DNA of 64,000 bases from the NCBI GenBank assembly GCA_013002285.1, contig JABDKJ010000013.1:1-64000 (forward strand). Reading direction: 5' to 3'. The notes beneath the pieces were generated by a model, which was given only the letters and a program-made list of their open reading frames with translations, ran no database searches and was not told where the DNA came from. The DNA comes from Flavobacteriales bacterium. GTDB lineage: Bacteria > Bacteroidota > Bacteroidia > Flavobacteriales > JABDKJ01. Positions 41,751 to 50,368 of the stretch are shown here, piece after piece (the first letter of the stretch is position 1; each line of letters opens with the position of its first letter). The translations under genes and the position numbers were made by a program.

Positions 41751-43001
41751 ATGGAACTCAAAAGGGTAGTTGTCACAGGTTTAGGTGCGCTCACCCCTAT
41801 TGGAAACACAGTAACAGAGTATTGGGAGAACCTTGCAAAAGGTAAAAGTGGAGCAGCTCCAATAACCCGATTTGACGCTTCTAAATTCAAGACACAATTT
41901 GCATGTGAAGTCAAAGGCTTTGATGTAAATGAGTATTTGCATAGAAAGGAAGCGCGAAAAATGGATGCATTTTCACATTACGCTATGTTCGTAAGTGACC
42001 AAGCCATTCTTGACTCTGGTATTATGGACAGTGGGCCCGATCTCGATAGGATAGGGGTTATCTGGGGATCTGGAATAGGCGGCCTTACATCACTTCAGAA
42101 TGAATTGATCGATTTTGCTAATGGCGATGGGACCCCTAGGTTCAACCCATTCTTCATACCTAAAATGATCCTGGATATTGCTCCTGGGCATATTTCTATG
42201 AAGCACAATTTGAGAGGGCCAAACTATGCTACGGTTTCAGCATGTGCGTCTTCTAATAATGCATTGATCGATGCCTATAATTACATTAGGCTTGGAAAGT
42301 GTGATGCTATAGTATCAGGCGGTTCCGAAGCATGTGTAAATGAAGCATCTGTGGGGGGGTTCAGTGCATTGCAAGCACTTTCAAAAAGAAATGATGATCC
42401 TGAAACAGCATCCAGACCTTTCGATAAAGACCGAGAAGGATTTGTATTAGGCGAAGGTGCAGGTGGACTTATATTGGAAGAATATGAACACGCCAAGAAA
42501 AGAGGGGCCAAGATATATGCAGAGATGGTAGGTAGTGGACTATCAGCAGACGCACATCACATTACAGCCCCTCATCCAGAAGGTGCAGGTGCAAAAAGTG
42601 CAATGCAAGGTGCGCTGTCTGAGGCCGAGCTAAATGCTTCGGATATCGACTATATTAATGTTCATGGAACTTCTACACCTCTTGGAGACATTGCAGAGAC
42701 CAAAGCCATTTTACAGGTTTTTAAAGACTCAGCTTATGACCTTAATATTAGTTCTACAAAATCTATGACTGGGCATTTGTTGGGAGCAGCAGGCGCTATC
42801 GAAGCTATCGCAAGCATAATGGCTGTGAGCACAGACGTTGTTCCTCCGACTATAAACCACTTTACGGATGATGAAGCGATAGACCCTAAACTGAATTTGA
42901 CGTTCAATAATTCTCAGGAAAGAAAGGTGAACTATGCACTGAGTAACACTTTCGGGTTCGGAGGCCACAACACATCTGTGATATTCAAAAAATTCGAATA
43001 G
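41751..43001 (+). CDS. fabF: 3-oxoacyl-ACP synthase II
   Basis: Condensing enzyme of fatty-acid elongation, 416 residues. The Cys-His-His triad is complete: C165 in TVSACASSNN, H305 in NVHGTSTPLGD and H342 in SMTGHLLGAAGAIEA; the gatekeeper-region FGFGGHNTSVIF closes the protein. Position and length agree with E. coli FabF (C163, H303, H340). Starts with ATG 11 bases after acpP; rnc begins 4 bases after its stop. Confidence 0.97.
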   Translation: MELKRVVVTGLGALTPIGNTVTEYWENLAKGKSGAAPITRFDASKFKTQFACEVKGFDVNEYLHRKEARKMDAFSHYAMFVSDQAILDSGIMDSGPDLDRIGVIWGSGIGGLTSLQNELIDFANGDGTPRFNPFFIPKMILDIAPGHISMKHNLRGPNYATVSACASSNNALIDAYNYIRLGKCDAIVSGGSEACVNEASVGGFSALQALSKRNDDPETASRPFDKDREGFVLGEGAGGLILEEYEHAKKRGAKIYAEMVGSGLSADAHHITAPHPEGAGAKSAMQGALSEAELNASDIDYINVHGTSTPLGDIAETKAILQVFKDSAYDLNISSTKSMTGHLLGAAGAIEAIASIMAVSTDVVPPTINHFTDDEAIDPKLNLTFNNSQERKVNYALSNTFGFGGHNTSVIFKKFE

Positions 43002-43005
43002 GAAT

Positions 43006-43713
43006 TTGGGACTTTGGCCATTCCAGCGAAAAAAAGATGTCTTAGGTGATCGCATAAAAAAAGCAATTAGGGCGTCATTCGGATTCACCCCAAAGAAGAT
43101 CGATCTCTATAAATTGGCGCTCTGCCATAAATCGCACTCGAAAAAAGGAGCTGTTAAGAACAATGAAAGGTTAGAGTTTCTTGGAGATGCTGTTCTCGAC
43201 CTAGTACTAGCAGACTTTCTATACGAAAGATACCCGAGCAAAAAAGAAGGAGAGCTAACCAAAATGAGAGCGAGAATAGTGAGTAGGGAATGCCTTATAT
43301 CTATCGCTGAAAAACTAAGCGTTGGAAAAGAGATACCCGTAAGAAAGCAATTTGATCTGCCTCGTGAGACGATAATCGGTAATACATTAGAGGCGATCAT
43401 TGGCGCAATTTATTATGATATAGGGTACAAAAGGTGCATGCAGATCACTTTACAAGCTATTCGGAACAATATTGATATGGACAAGGTGTTAGAGGTAAAT
43501 TCTGATTATAAGAGCATGCTCCAAGAATGGACCCAAAAGAAGAAAAAGAGAGTAGAGTATAGATGTGAAGAAGTAACTATTGGCGAAGACGAAAAGAAAT
43601 TCGAGGCAACGGTCTTTATAGACGAAGAGCCTTTTGGAAATGGGCGTGCCGGATCAAAAAAGAATGCAGAGAAAAGGGCAGCAAAACAGGCCTGGTCTAA
43701 ACTCTCCATGTAG
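43006..43713 (+). CDS. rnc: Ribonuclease III
   Basis: Double-strand-specific endonuclease of rRNA and mRNA processing, 235 residues. The signature NERLEFLGDAVLDLVLADFLY is at about 53-73 and the second catalytic glutamate lies in GNTLEAIIGAIYYD. A C-terminal double-stranded-RNA-binding domain spans about 165-233 (SMLQEWTQKKKKRVEY, GSKKNAEKRAAKQAWSKL). The start is TTG 43006; in-frame alternatives are poor. In acpP-fabF-rnc order as in many bacteria. Confidence 0.95.
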   Translation: MGLWPFQRKKDVLGDRIKKAIRASFGFTPKKIDLYKLALCHKSHSKKGAVKNNERLEFLGDAVLDLVLADFLYERYPSKKEGELTKMRARIVSRECLISIAEKLSVGKEIPVRKQFDLPRETIIGNTLEAIIGAIYYDIGYKRCMQITLQAIRNNIDMDKVLEVNSDYKSMLQEWTQKKKKRVEYRCEEVTIGEDEKKFEATVFIDEEPFGNGRAGSKKNAEKRAAKQAWSKLSM

Positions 43714-43806
43714 CTTTTCAGAGCCTCACATAACAACGTTTAAAATTTCGCTTTTTCATTGTCTTAATGACAGTCATATTTCGTTACTTAACCGATCGAT
43801 CTAGAA

Positions 43807-44220
43807 ATGGCGAAGAGAAAACTACACATAGAAGTAGACTTTGATTTTAAGTGTTATGGGATAAGTTGCCACCAAAAAGAATATCGATTGGCTTGGCATT
43901 TGAACAATAGCCTTGATACAAAATTGGTTAAAACGGACGCAATTGTTATTAAAGACCCTTTGTTCCAAGAGGAAATGATGTTTCCTCGTTTTGTCGATCA
44001 CGATGAAAACTCTGGTATCACTTATACTCTAGTTGGAAATAGAAATAAGTGGGGTTTTCTCATACCGGAAGAATCCAACATAGATTATTTTTTATTGATC
44101 GCGGCAGAGCGCTATAGCGAAGAGTGCTTGCTACAGGACCTAAAGTCTATTGGGATCATACTTTCCGTAGCGAACATTGATATTGAGAAACTAAAAAGTA
44201 AAGACAGATTGCTTTATTGA
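43807..44220 (+). CDS. IPExxxVDY family protein
   Basis: 137 residues with the family signature I-P-E-E-S-N-I-D-Y (residues about 90-98) followed by FLLIAAERY. The Bacteroidota-specific IPExxxVDY family is of unknown function and is typically encoded next to rnc and pyk, as here. It starts with ATG, 93 bases after rnc, and its stop lies 6 bases before pyk. Confidence 0.88.
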   Translation: MAKRKLHIEVDFDFKCYGISCHQKEYRLAWHLNNSLDTKLVKTDAIVIKDPLFQEEMMFPRFVDHDENSGITYTLVGNRNKWGFLIPEESNIDYFLLIAAERYSEECLLQDLKSIGIILSVANIDIEKLKSKDRLLY

Positions 44221-44226
44221 TCAAAG

Positions 44227-45648
44227 ATGAACACAAAACAAACAAAAATACTTGCCACCATTGGCCCTAGCTCTAAGAACAAGGAAACATTGAAAGAGAT
44301 GATGCTTGCTGGAATGGACGTAGTTAGGCTAAATTTTTCTCATGGTGACCATTCTGGGATGCAAGAAATTATTGATGCTGTTAGAGAGTTGAATGAAGAG
44401 ATGGGTGCAAGCATCGCTTTGCTTGCAGATCTTCAGGGGCCAAAGATCAGAATTGGAAAAATGAAAGAAGGTGTTGTCCTTTTGGAGGGAGAAACATTTG
44501 AACTAAGCACACAGAAAAGAGAAGGTGGACAAGACGGGGCATATATCAGCTATCAGAGCTTTGCGAAGGATGTGAAACGAGGAGAAAAGATCCTCCTGGA
44601 TGATGGCAAATTGGAACTGATTGTTAAAGAAACCGATAAAGATGACAAAGTAACAACAACTGTGTCTCACGGGGGGCCACTCACTTCCAATAAGGGTGTG
44701 AATTTACCAAATACGCATGTATCTCTGCCCTCTTTAACAGAAAAGGACAGAAAAGACCTTCAATTTGCGCTTGAGCAAAACGTAGACTGGGTGGCTCTTT
44801 CATTTGTCAGAAAAGCAGCAGATGTAGTTGAGCTTAGGGACCTGATACAAAAGTCAAACAGCAGAGCTAGGATAATATCTAAGATCGAAAAACCTGAAGC
44901 TATTGATAACATAGATTCTATCATCGAAGAAACAGATGCCATAATGGTAGCTCGCGGGGATCTTGGTGTAGAAATTCCAATGGAGAATGTTCCCTTGATA
45001 CAAAAGATGTTGGTCAAAAAGTGCATACGAAAGGCTAAGCCGGTCATCGTGGCAACTCAAATGATGGAATCAATGATCGAGAACATAACCCCGACCAGAG
45101 CAGAGGTGAATGATGTTGCAAATGCGGTGTTAGATGGTGCAGATGCCGTGATGTTAAGTGGGGAGACCTCTGTTGGAAAACATCCTGTTGAAGTGATCCA
45201 GAAAATGACCCGTATTATTGGGCAGATCGAAGAGCATGACAACATTTTCTATCATGAGTTTGCTCCTAGCGACCAGAAAGGAGATAGGTTCATATCAGAC
45301 TTGATCTGTTATTCTTCTTGCAGGCTGGCACAACGTTCAAATGCAAAAGCAATTATTACTATGACATTCTCTGGGTATAATGCAATTAAAATATCTAGCC
45401 ATAGACCGAAAGCCAAGATAGTTGTATTCACAGGAAATCGAGAGCTCCTAGCCAAGATGAGTTTGGTGTGGGGGGTAAGAGCGTTTTATTACGATTCCAT
45501 GATCAGCACGGACAAGACAATTGACGATATAAAATCCTTTCTAATGGATAAAGGGGTTGTACAAATTGGGGATATGGTGGTTAATGTAGCTTCTATTCCA
45601 ATTTCAGAAAAAGGCATGACCAATATGTTGAAATTAAGCACGGTATAA
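44227..45648 (+). CDS. pyk: Pyruvate kinase
   Basis: Final ATP-yielding step of glycolysis, 473 residues. Visible are TKILATIGPSSKNKETL, NFSHGDHSGMQEIIDAV, LADLQGPKIRIGKM, the catalytic ISKIEKPEAIDNIDSII, MVARGDLGVEIPMENVP and the KPVIVATQMMESMIE region with AEVNDVANAVLDGADAVMLSGETSVGKHP. A C-terminal allosteric-type domain follows. ATG start. Downstream M42 peptidase begins 1 base after the stop. Confidence 0.96.
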   Translation: MNTKQTKILATIGPSSKNKETLKEMMLAGMDVVRLNFSHGDHSGMQEIIDAVRELNEEMGASIALLADLQGPKIRIGKMKEGVVLLEGETFELSTQKREGGQDGAYISYQSFAKDVKRGEKILLDDGKLELIVKETDKDDKVTTTVSHGGPLTSNKGVNLPNTHVSLPSLTEKDRKDLQFALEQNVDWVALSFVRKAADVVELRDLIQKSNSRARIISKIEKPEAIDNIDSIIEETDAIMVARGDLGVEIPMENVPLIQKMLVKKCIRKAKPVIVATQMMESMIENITPTRAEVNDVANAVLDGADAVMLSGETSVGKHPVEVIQKMTRIIGQIEEHDNIFYHEFAPSDQKGDRFISDLICYSSCRLAQRSNAKAIITMTFSGYNAIKISSHRPKAKIVVFTGNRELLAKMSLVWGVRAFYYDSMISTDKTIDDIKSFLMDKGVVQIGDMVVNVASIPISEKGMTNMLKLSTV

Positions 45649-45649
45649 A

Positions 45650-46720
45650 ATGACAAAAGCGGAAATAAACTTATTGAAGAAAATATGCGAAGTGCCTGGT
45701 GCGCCTGGTTTTGAGCAGAAAGTGAGAGAGGTTGTTCTTAGGGAGGTTAAAGGTCATGTAGATGAGGTGAGCATAGACAATATGGGCAATGTCTCTGCCA
45801 TTATTCGAGGTTCAGAGAAAACAAAAAAGGGCGAAAGAAGAAAACGGGCTATGATCGGAGCTCATATGGATGAGATAGGATTTATTGTCTCGCACATAGG
45901 AGAGGATGGGTTTCTAAGGTTTCACACCTTAGGTGGTTTCGACCCGAAGACCCTTACGGCCCAAAGAGTGATCGTGCACGGTAAAAAAGACATGATAGGG
46001 GTAATGGGAGCAAAACCCATTCACGTGATGACCAGTGATGAGAGGAACAAGGCCCCAAAGATCACTGATTATTGGATAGACATGGGTATGCCTAAGAAGG
46101 AAGTAGAAAAATATATTTCTGTTGGTGATCCCATTACAAGAGACAGGGCATTAATAGAAATGGGTAATTGTGTTAATTGTAAATCAATTGACAATAGAGT
46201 TTCTGTATACATTCTAATCCAAACCCTTAAAGCCATTAAAAAACCTAAATATGATATATATGGTGTTTTTACAGTGCAGGAGGAAATTGGGCTCAGAGGA
46301 GCCGAGGTTGCAGCGCTTGAGGTCCAGCCAGATTTCGGGTTCGGACTCGATACCACAATAGCTTATGATGTGCCTGGGGCTTCGCCTCATGAAAAGATAA
46401 CGGAAGTAGGGAAAGGAACAGCTATCAAGATCATGGATGCGCGAACCGTTTGTGACTACAGAATGGTAGAGTTTATGAAAAAAACTGCTAAGAAACACAA
46501 GATCAAGTGGCAACCAGAACTACTGCCAGCGGGTGGAACAGACACGGCACCAATTCAAAGGAACGTTTCGGGAGGATCTATAGCCGGAGCGGTATCAATA
46601 CCAACAAGACATATTCATACGGTTATCGAAATGGCAAGCAAGTCCGACATTGATGCAAGTACCAAGTTACTTACGAGGTGCTTGGAGGAACTGCATACCT
46701 ACAATTGGGATTTTAAATAG
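45650..46720 (+). CDS. M42 family metallopeptidase (glutamyl aminopeptidase-like)
   Basis: 356 residues. Metal ligands are visible: H in GAHMDEIGFIV, D in KSIDNRVSVYI, E in TVQEEIGLRGAEV, the aspartate in FGLDTTIAYD and H in PTRHIHTVIEMAS. The family are cytosolic dodecameric aminopeptidases (TET/PepA-like). ATG start, one base after pyk. It is convergent with pheS, the reading frames overlapping by 8 bases at the ends. Confidence 0.93.
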   Translation: MTKAEINLLKKICEVPGAPGFEQKVREVVLREVKGHVDEVSIDNMGNVSAIIRGSEKTKKGERRKRAMIGAHMDEIGFIVSHIGEDGFLRFHTLGGFDPKTLTAQRVIVHGKKDMIGVMGAKPIHVMTSDERNKAPKITDYWIDMGMPKKEVEKYISVGDPITRDRALIEMGNCVNCKSIDNRVSVYILIQTLKAIKKPKYDIYGVFTVQEEIGLRGAEVAALEVQPDFGFGLDTTIAYDVPGASPHEKITEVGKGTAIKIMDARTVCDYRMVEFMKKTAKKHKIKWQPELLPAGGTDTAPIQRNVSGGSIAGAVSIPTRHIHTVIEMASKSDIDASTKLLTRCLEELHTYNWDFK

Positions 46721-47720
46721 AAGACTTGAATTGTTCTAGAAAACGCACGTCATTTTCAAAGAAGTGACGTATATCGCTGATCTGGTATCGTAACATAGCT
46801 ATTCGCTCTATCCCCATTCCAAAAGCAAAACCTGAAAACTCATTTGGGTCTATTTTACAATTTTCCAATACGTTTGGATCAACCATTCCACATCCCATGA
46901 TCTCCAACCACCCTGTTCCCTTGGTTATTTTGTGATCGGTTTCCGTTTCGAGACCCCAATACACATCCACCTCCGCGCTAGGCTCTGTAAATGGGAAGTA
47001 TGATGGGCGAAGCCTTATTTTAGAATCAGCTCCGAAAAACTCGCGCGCGAAATAGAGCAAAGTTTGTTTCATATCGGCAAATGAAACACCCTTGTCTATA
47101 TATAAACCTTCTATTTGATGAAATATGCAATGAGATCGGGCAGAGATAGCCTCATTTCGGAAAACCCTTCCTGGAGATATGGTGCGAATAGGAGGTTTCG
47201 TGCTTTCCATAACCCTGACCTGCACTGAAGATGTATGCGTTCTCAATGCGATGTCTTCCTCTATGAAGAATGTGTCCTGCATGTCACGTGCAGGATGCTC
47301 TTTCGGAAAATTCAAAGCCGTAAAATTATGCCAGTCGTCTTCGATTTCCGGTCCTTCGGAAATCGAAAAACCAATACGCTTGAAAATGTCAACGATCTCG
47401 TTTCTTACGATAGAGATAGGATGCCTACTTCCTTCAAAATACTTGGATACTGGCCTACTCCAATCATAGCTTTCTCCTATTTCCTCAGGTGCATTATTGT
47501 CTGATGGCGCAGTCTTCTCAGTAGCCTTTGCCTTTAAACTATTCAATAGTTGACCGATCTCCTTCTTTTGGTCGTTCGGTACATTCTTAAAATCAGCATA
47601 AAGGTCCTTGACCAAACCTTTTCTGCCCAAAAATTTGATGCGGAATGCTTCTATTTCTTCAGGCACATTCGAGGAGAAAGCCTCTACCTCAGACAATATT
47701 TCTTCTATCTTTTCCTTCAA
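46713..47720 (-). CDS. pheS: Phenylalanyl-tRNA synthetase alpha subunit
   Basis: 335 residues, class II aminoacyl-tRNA synthetase. An N-terminal coiled coil (about 1-90) precedes the core: DDWHNFTALNFPKEHPARD, motif 2 in FRNEAISARSHCIFHQIEGL, and motif 3 in FAFGMGIERIAMLRYQISDI. Start is TTG 47720, three bases after the cyclophilin stop on the same strand, so it is the second gene of that operon. pheT is not adjacent, which is usual in this phylum. Confidence 0.95.
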   Translation of the reverse strand: MKEKIEEILSEVEAFSSNVPEEIEAFRIKFLGRKGLVKDLYADFKNVPNDQKKEIGQLLNSLKAKATEKTAPSDNNAPEEIGESYDWSRPVSKYFEGSRHPISIVRNEIVDIFKRIGFSISEGPEIEDDWHNFTALNFPKEHPARDMQDTFFIEEDIALRTHTSSVQVRVMESTKPPIRTISPGRVFRNEAISARSHCIFHQIEGLYIDKGVSFADMKQTLLYFAREFFGADSKIRLRPSYFPFTEPSAEVDVYWGLETETDHKITKGTGWLEIMGCGMVDPNVLENCKIDPNEFSGFAFGMGIERIAMLRYQISDIRHFFENDVRFLEQFKSSI

Positions 47721-47723
47721 TGA

Positions 47724-48608
47724 TCACTTAATAACGCTCACAGACATTTTTACATCCTCAACCGGGCGGTCACCAGGAGCAGTTTTAACTGCGGCTATTT
47801 TATCTATAACATCCAAGCCTTCAACGACTTCTCCAAAAACTGTATATGCTCCATCAAGATGTGGAGTTCCACCTATTTCTGCGTATAACTTGTCTTTCTC
47901 TGTGGGTTCTGGTGGAACATAGCCTTCCAAAGCCTTTCCTCTGATCTCTTCTGTAAGTTCTTGTATCTTTTGCTGGGCTTCTTGCAGCTTAGCGGGGTCA
48001 CTTGCCATTTGCTGATAACCCTTTAGCCTTTCCATGTACTCCGCATTTTCGGGTTTTCTAATATACTCTTGCATCATTTGATTCTCTTTTTGCACATTTG
48101 AACCACCCATAGGAACAGGTCTTCCTTGAACTACATAGAATTGACTGCCACTAGACCTTCTTTCAGGATTTGCACCATCTCCTGTTCTTGCAGCAGACAG
48201 AGCACCTTTTTTATGGTAGAATTGAGGTAAGATCTCGGCTTCTATTGTATATCCAGGCCCACCGCTGCCTAGTCTTTGTTCTGGAGCAGCGCCCTTAGAG
48301 TCCGGATCACCACCTTGTATCATAAACCCTGAGATCACACGATGGAATAACAAGTCGTTATAGAATCCTTCTTCAGCAAGCTTAATGAAATTGTCTCTAT
48401 GTTGAGGCGTTTCATTGTATAATTCTGCGATCATATCGCCAAAGGGGGTCGAAATTTTTACTCTCATTCTTTTATCATTCTGCGTTTCACTTACTGTCGT
48501 TGCAGCAACGTCTTTTGGCTCTTCAGTATCTTGAGATGCGGTTTCACCGCACTTACCTGAAAAAAAGATTAGTACTGCTAAAGGTAAGATCCGTACGATA
48601 TTTTTCAT
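47724..48608 (-). CDS. Cyclophilin-type peptidyl-prolyl isomerase, exported, with an internal insertion
   Basis: 294 residues from ATG 48608. A signal peptide ending IFFSGKC suggests a lipoprotein, though K at -1 is atypical. The cyclophilin core is split: FGDMIAELYNETPQHRDNFIKL, GFYNDLLFHRVISGFMIQGGD, SSGSQFYVVQGR in the first part and HLDGAYTVFGEVVEGLDVID..GDRPVEDVKM in the second, separated by about 85 residues (PVPMGGSN...YVPPEPTEKDKLY) rich in helix. Periplasmic proline isomerase; cotranscribed with pheS 3 bases downstream. Confidence 0.9.
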   Translation of the reverse strand: MKNIVRILPLAVLIFFSGKCGETASQDTEEPKDVAATTVSETQNDKRMRVKISTPFGDMIAELYNETPQHRDNFIKLAEEGFYNDLLFHRVISGFMIQGGDPDSKGAAPEQRLGSGGPGYTIEAEILPQFYHKKGALSAARTGDGANPERRSSGSQFYVVQGRPVPMGGSNVQKENQMMQEYIRKPENAEYMERLKGYQQMASDPAKLQEAQQKIQELTEEIRGKALEGYVPPEPTEKDKLYAEIGGTPHLDGAYTVFGEVVEGLDVIDKIAAVKTAPGDRPVEDVKMSVSVIK

Positions 48609-48685
48609 CAATTGTCATTTTTAAGTTTACTAATTCCAGTAGAATTTTAAAGGTGTGAAAATCAGCGCATAAAGCTGTATTTTTA

Positions 48686-48693
48686 TACATTTG
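48686..48693 (+). promoter_or_regulatory. Candidate -7 promoter element (TACATTTG)
   Basis: Fits TAnnTTTG and lies 51 bases before the ATG of the first tandem lipoprotein gene. No TTG at N19. Confidence 0.4.
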
Positions 48694-48744
48694 TTGTTCT
48701 TCCCGGTTAAAGACTGGGCGAAATTAACAAAATCAGCACATAGA

Positions 48745-49119
48745 ATGAAAAGGATGTACTTAAAGTCGATCTTATGTCTGGCGATCATTGCTAGCTTGAC
48801 TTCTTGTGAGAAGGTAGAGGACACTGTTGCGAAAATTGCTGTTGTTGACATCAATGGCCAAGGCATTGCAGATGTTTCAGTAAGACTATTTGGCGATGGC
48901 TCGGGAACCACGGTCAATGTCGGAGATATTCGAGTAGATGAAACCGCTGTTACAAATGCTGCAGGAGATGCCGTTTTCGATTTTACAGAGTATTACGAAG
49001 CAGGGCAAGCAGGTCTTTTTGTTTTGAATATAGAAGTAGAAAAGGACAGCCTCAGTGCTGAAAGCATTATTAAGGTAGAACCCGAGATCGTAAACGAAGA
49101 AACCGTTATACTTCAGTAA
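48745..49119 (+). CDS. Small lipoprotein, first of a tandem paralogous pair
   Basis: 124 residues starting at ATG 48745; the longer frame from 48691 would bury the signal peptide MKRMYLKSILCLAIIASLTSC, whose lipobox ends at C. The domain begins EKVEDTVAKIAVVDINGQGIAD and contains TNAAGDAVFDFTEYYEAGQAG, a carboxypeptidase-regulatory/Ig-like pattern. It is paralogous to the next gene (SCEKxEDT start, TNAAGxAxFD, GLFVLN[IV]EV, IxKVEP, ILQ end). Function unknown; likely a surface-anchored beta-sandwich. Confidence 0.78.
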   Translation: MKRMYLKSILCLAIIASLTSCEKVEDTVAKIAVVDINGQGIADVSVRLFGDGSGTTVNVGDIRVDETAVTNAAGDAVFDFTEYYEAGQAGLFVLNIEVEKDSLSAESIIKVEPEIVNEETVILQ

Positions 49120-49128
49120 AATATTTCC

Positions 49129-49476
49129 ATGGCAAAGGCCCAAGCCATTTTGTTTTCTTTTTTTATCATTTTCTGTTTTTCCTGTGAAAAAACAGAAGAC
49201 ACTATCGTGAAGATCACGGTTCAGGGAAGCGCATTCCAACCGATCGTTGGCGCAAATGTGACCTTGTTTAGTCAGCCTGGAGACAGTATTATTGAGGAGG
49301 AAGAAGAAACGAATGCAGCTGGTGAAGCCATTTTTGATATGTCATCTTACTTTGAGGATGGCCAATTCGGTTTGTTTGTTTTGAATGTGGAAGTAGATGC
49401 GGATTCGCTGAGCACAAATAGCATAATTCAAGTACAGCCAGAGGAGGTGAATGAACTCACGCTCATTCTTCAATAA
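49129..49476 (+). CDS. Small lipoprotein, second of a tandem paralogous pair
   Basis: 115 residues from ATG, signal peptide MAKAQAILFSFFIIFCFSC with lipobox CFSC. It shares with the preceding protein the SCEKTEDT opening, TNAAGEAIFDMSSYFEDGQFGLFVLNVEVD, SLSTNSIIQVQPEEVNE and the terminal LILQ. The gap between the genes is 9 bases. The 3' end overlaps the convergent gene by 14 bases. Tandem duplication followed by divergence of the middle is the simplest history. Confidence 0.78.
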   Translation: MAKAQAILFSFFIIFCFSCEKTEDTIVKITVQGSAFQPIVGANVTLFSQPGDSIIEEEEETNAAGEAIFDMSSYFEDGQFGLFVLNVEVDADSLSTNSIIQVQPEEVNELTLILQ

Positions 49477-49798
49477 AATATTCCATCACAGCATCTTTCA
49501 TAAGTCGCTCCTGATCTTTTTCATTTAGGGCGGGTAACTCTTTTAGGAATTCAAATACCGGCCATCCTTTTTCGTCTCTTTCTTTGAAAGCATAATATCC
49601 ATAAGATTCGAGCAGGGTGCAAACTGCTATGTGCACTATGTTCAGTTTATCATCTTTGGAATACTTCCTAAATCCAAACCCCAATTCTTGTATTCCAATG
49701 AGGAAGAGAATGGACTGAAGGTCTAGCTCATCACCAAACTCTTCTGATCGTTCCTTTAAAAAATTGAACCACCTACGATCAAACTCAAGATCTATCAT
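49463..49798 (-). CDS. Conserved small acidic protein of unknown function
   Basis: 111 residues. Highly charged and helical (for example DRRWFNFLKERSEEFGDELD and LPALNEKDQERLMKDAVME), with a hydrophobic stretch LDLQSILFLIGIQELGF. No motif recognised; no signal peptide. Start ATG. It overlaps the tandem lipoprotein gene by 14 bases tail to tail. Coding appearance and a plausible isolated frame support a real gene. Confidence 0.6.
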   Translation of the reverse strand: MIDLEFDRRWFNFLKERSEEFGDELDLQSILFLIGIQELGFGFRKYSKDDKLNIVHIAVCTLLESYGYYAFKERDEKGWPVFEFLKELPALNEKDQERLMKDAVMEYFIEE

Positions 49799-49867
49799 AA
49801 CAATTGAACAAAGAAAACTATTTAATGCAAAGCAAAATTATTAGATAATATAAAATAGTTTTGATCC

Positions 49868-50368
49868 ATGATCGCAATAGACATTGCCATTCTTATCATT
49901 GCCCTATGGCTCGCGTACAAGGGTTTTTCTAGGGGATTTGTTACAGAGCTCGCATCGTTGATAGCTCTTGTTCTTGGCATTTATGGAGCTGTTCATTTTT
50001 CATCTTTATTGAATGAAACGGTTGCCGGTATTGGTGTATCCGAAAAATATGTTCCGATTCTCAGCTTCGCCTTGATGTTCATACTTATACTTTTAGTGGT
50101 CCATTTGATCGCCAAGATCATTACCAAGCTGATAGACGCACTTTCGCTTTCATTCTTGAATAAACTTGGAGGAGGAGTTTTTGGCGCCTTAAAGGGCTTA
50201 TTGATATGTACGGTTATCGTTGTATTTGTCAATAAGTTAGATCAAAGGATCTCATTCTTTTCAGACGAAATGAAACAAACGTCTAATTTTTATCTGCCCA
50301 TGGTAGATTTTGGCGAAAATGTTTTCCCAAGGATCATGTCTGAATATTTTCCCAAGAAAGAGATCTAA
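49868..50368 (+). CDS. CvpA family membrane protein
   Basis: 166 residues, four predicted membrane segments (about 2-20, 24-45, 62-84 and 101-122). The N-terminus IAIDIAILIIALWLAYKGFSRGF is the CvpA/YqxA signature (D..I....A..G..RGF). CvpA relatives are needed for colicin V production in E. coli and affect stress and envelope functions. Its stop overlaps the convergent pgk stop by 4 bases. Confidence 0.9.
   Translation: MIAIDIAILIIALWLAYKGFSRGFVTELASLIALVLGIYGAVHFSSLLNETVAGIGVSEKYVPILSFALMFILILLVVHLIAKIITKLIDALSLSFLNKLGGGVFGALKGLLICTVIVVFVNKLDQRISFFSDEMKQTSNFYLPMVDFGENVFPRIMSEYFPKKEI

Noticed and set aside
49856..49863. TAGTTTTG as the cvpA promoter
   Set aside because: It ends only 4 bases before the ATG, so transcription would start within or after the start codon.
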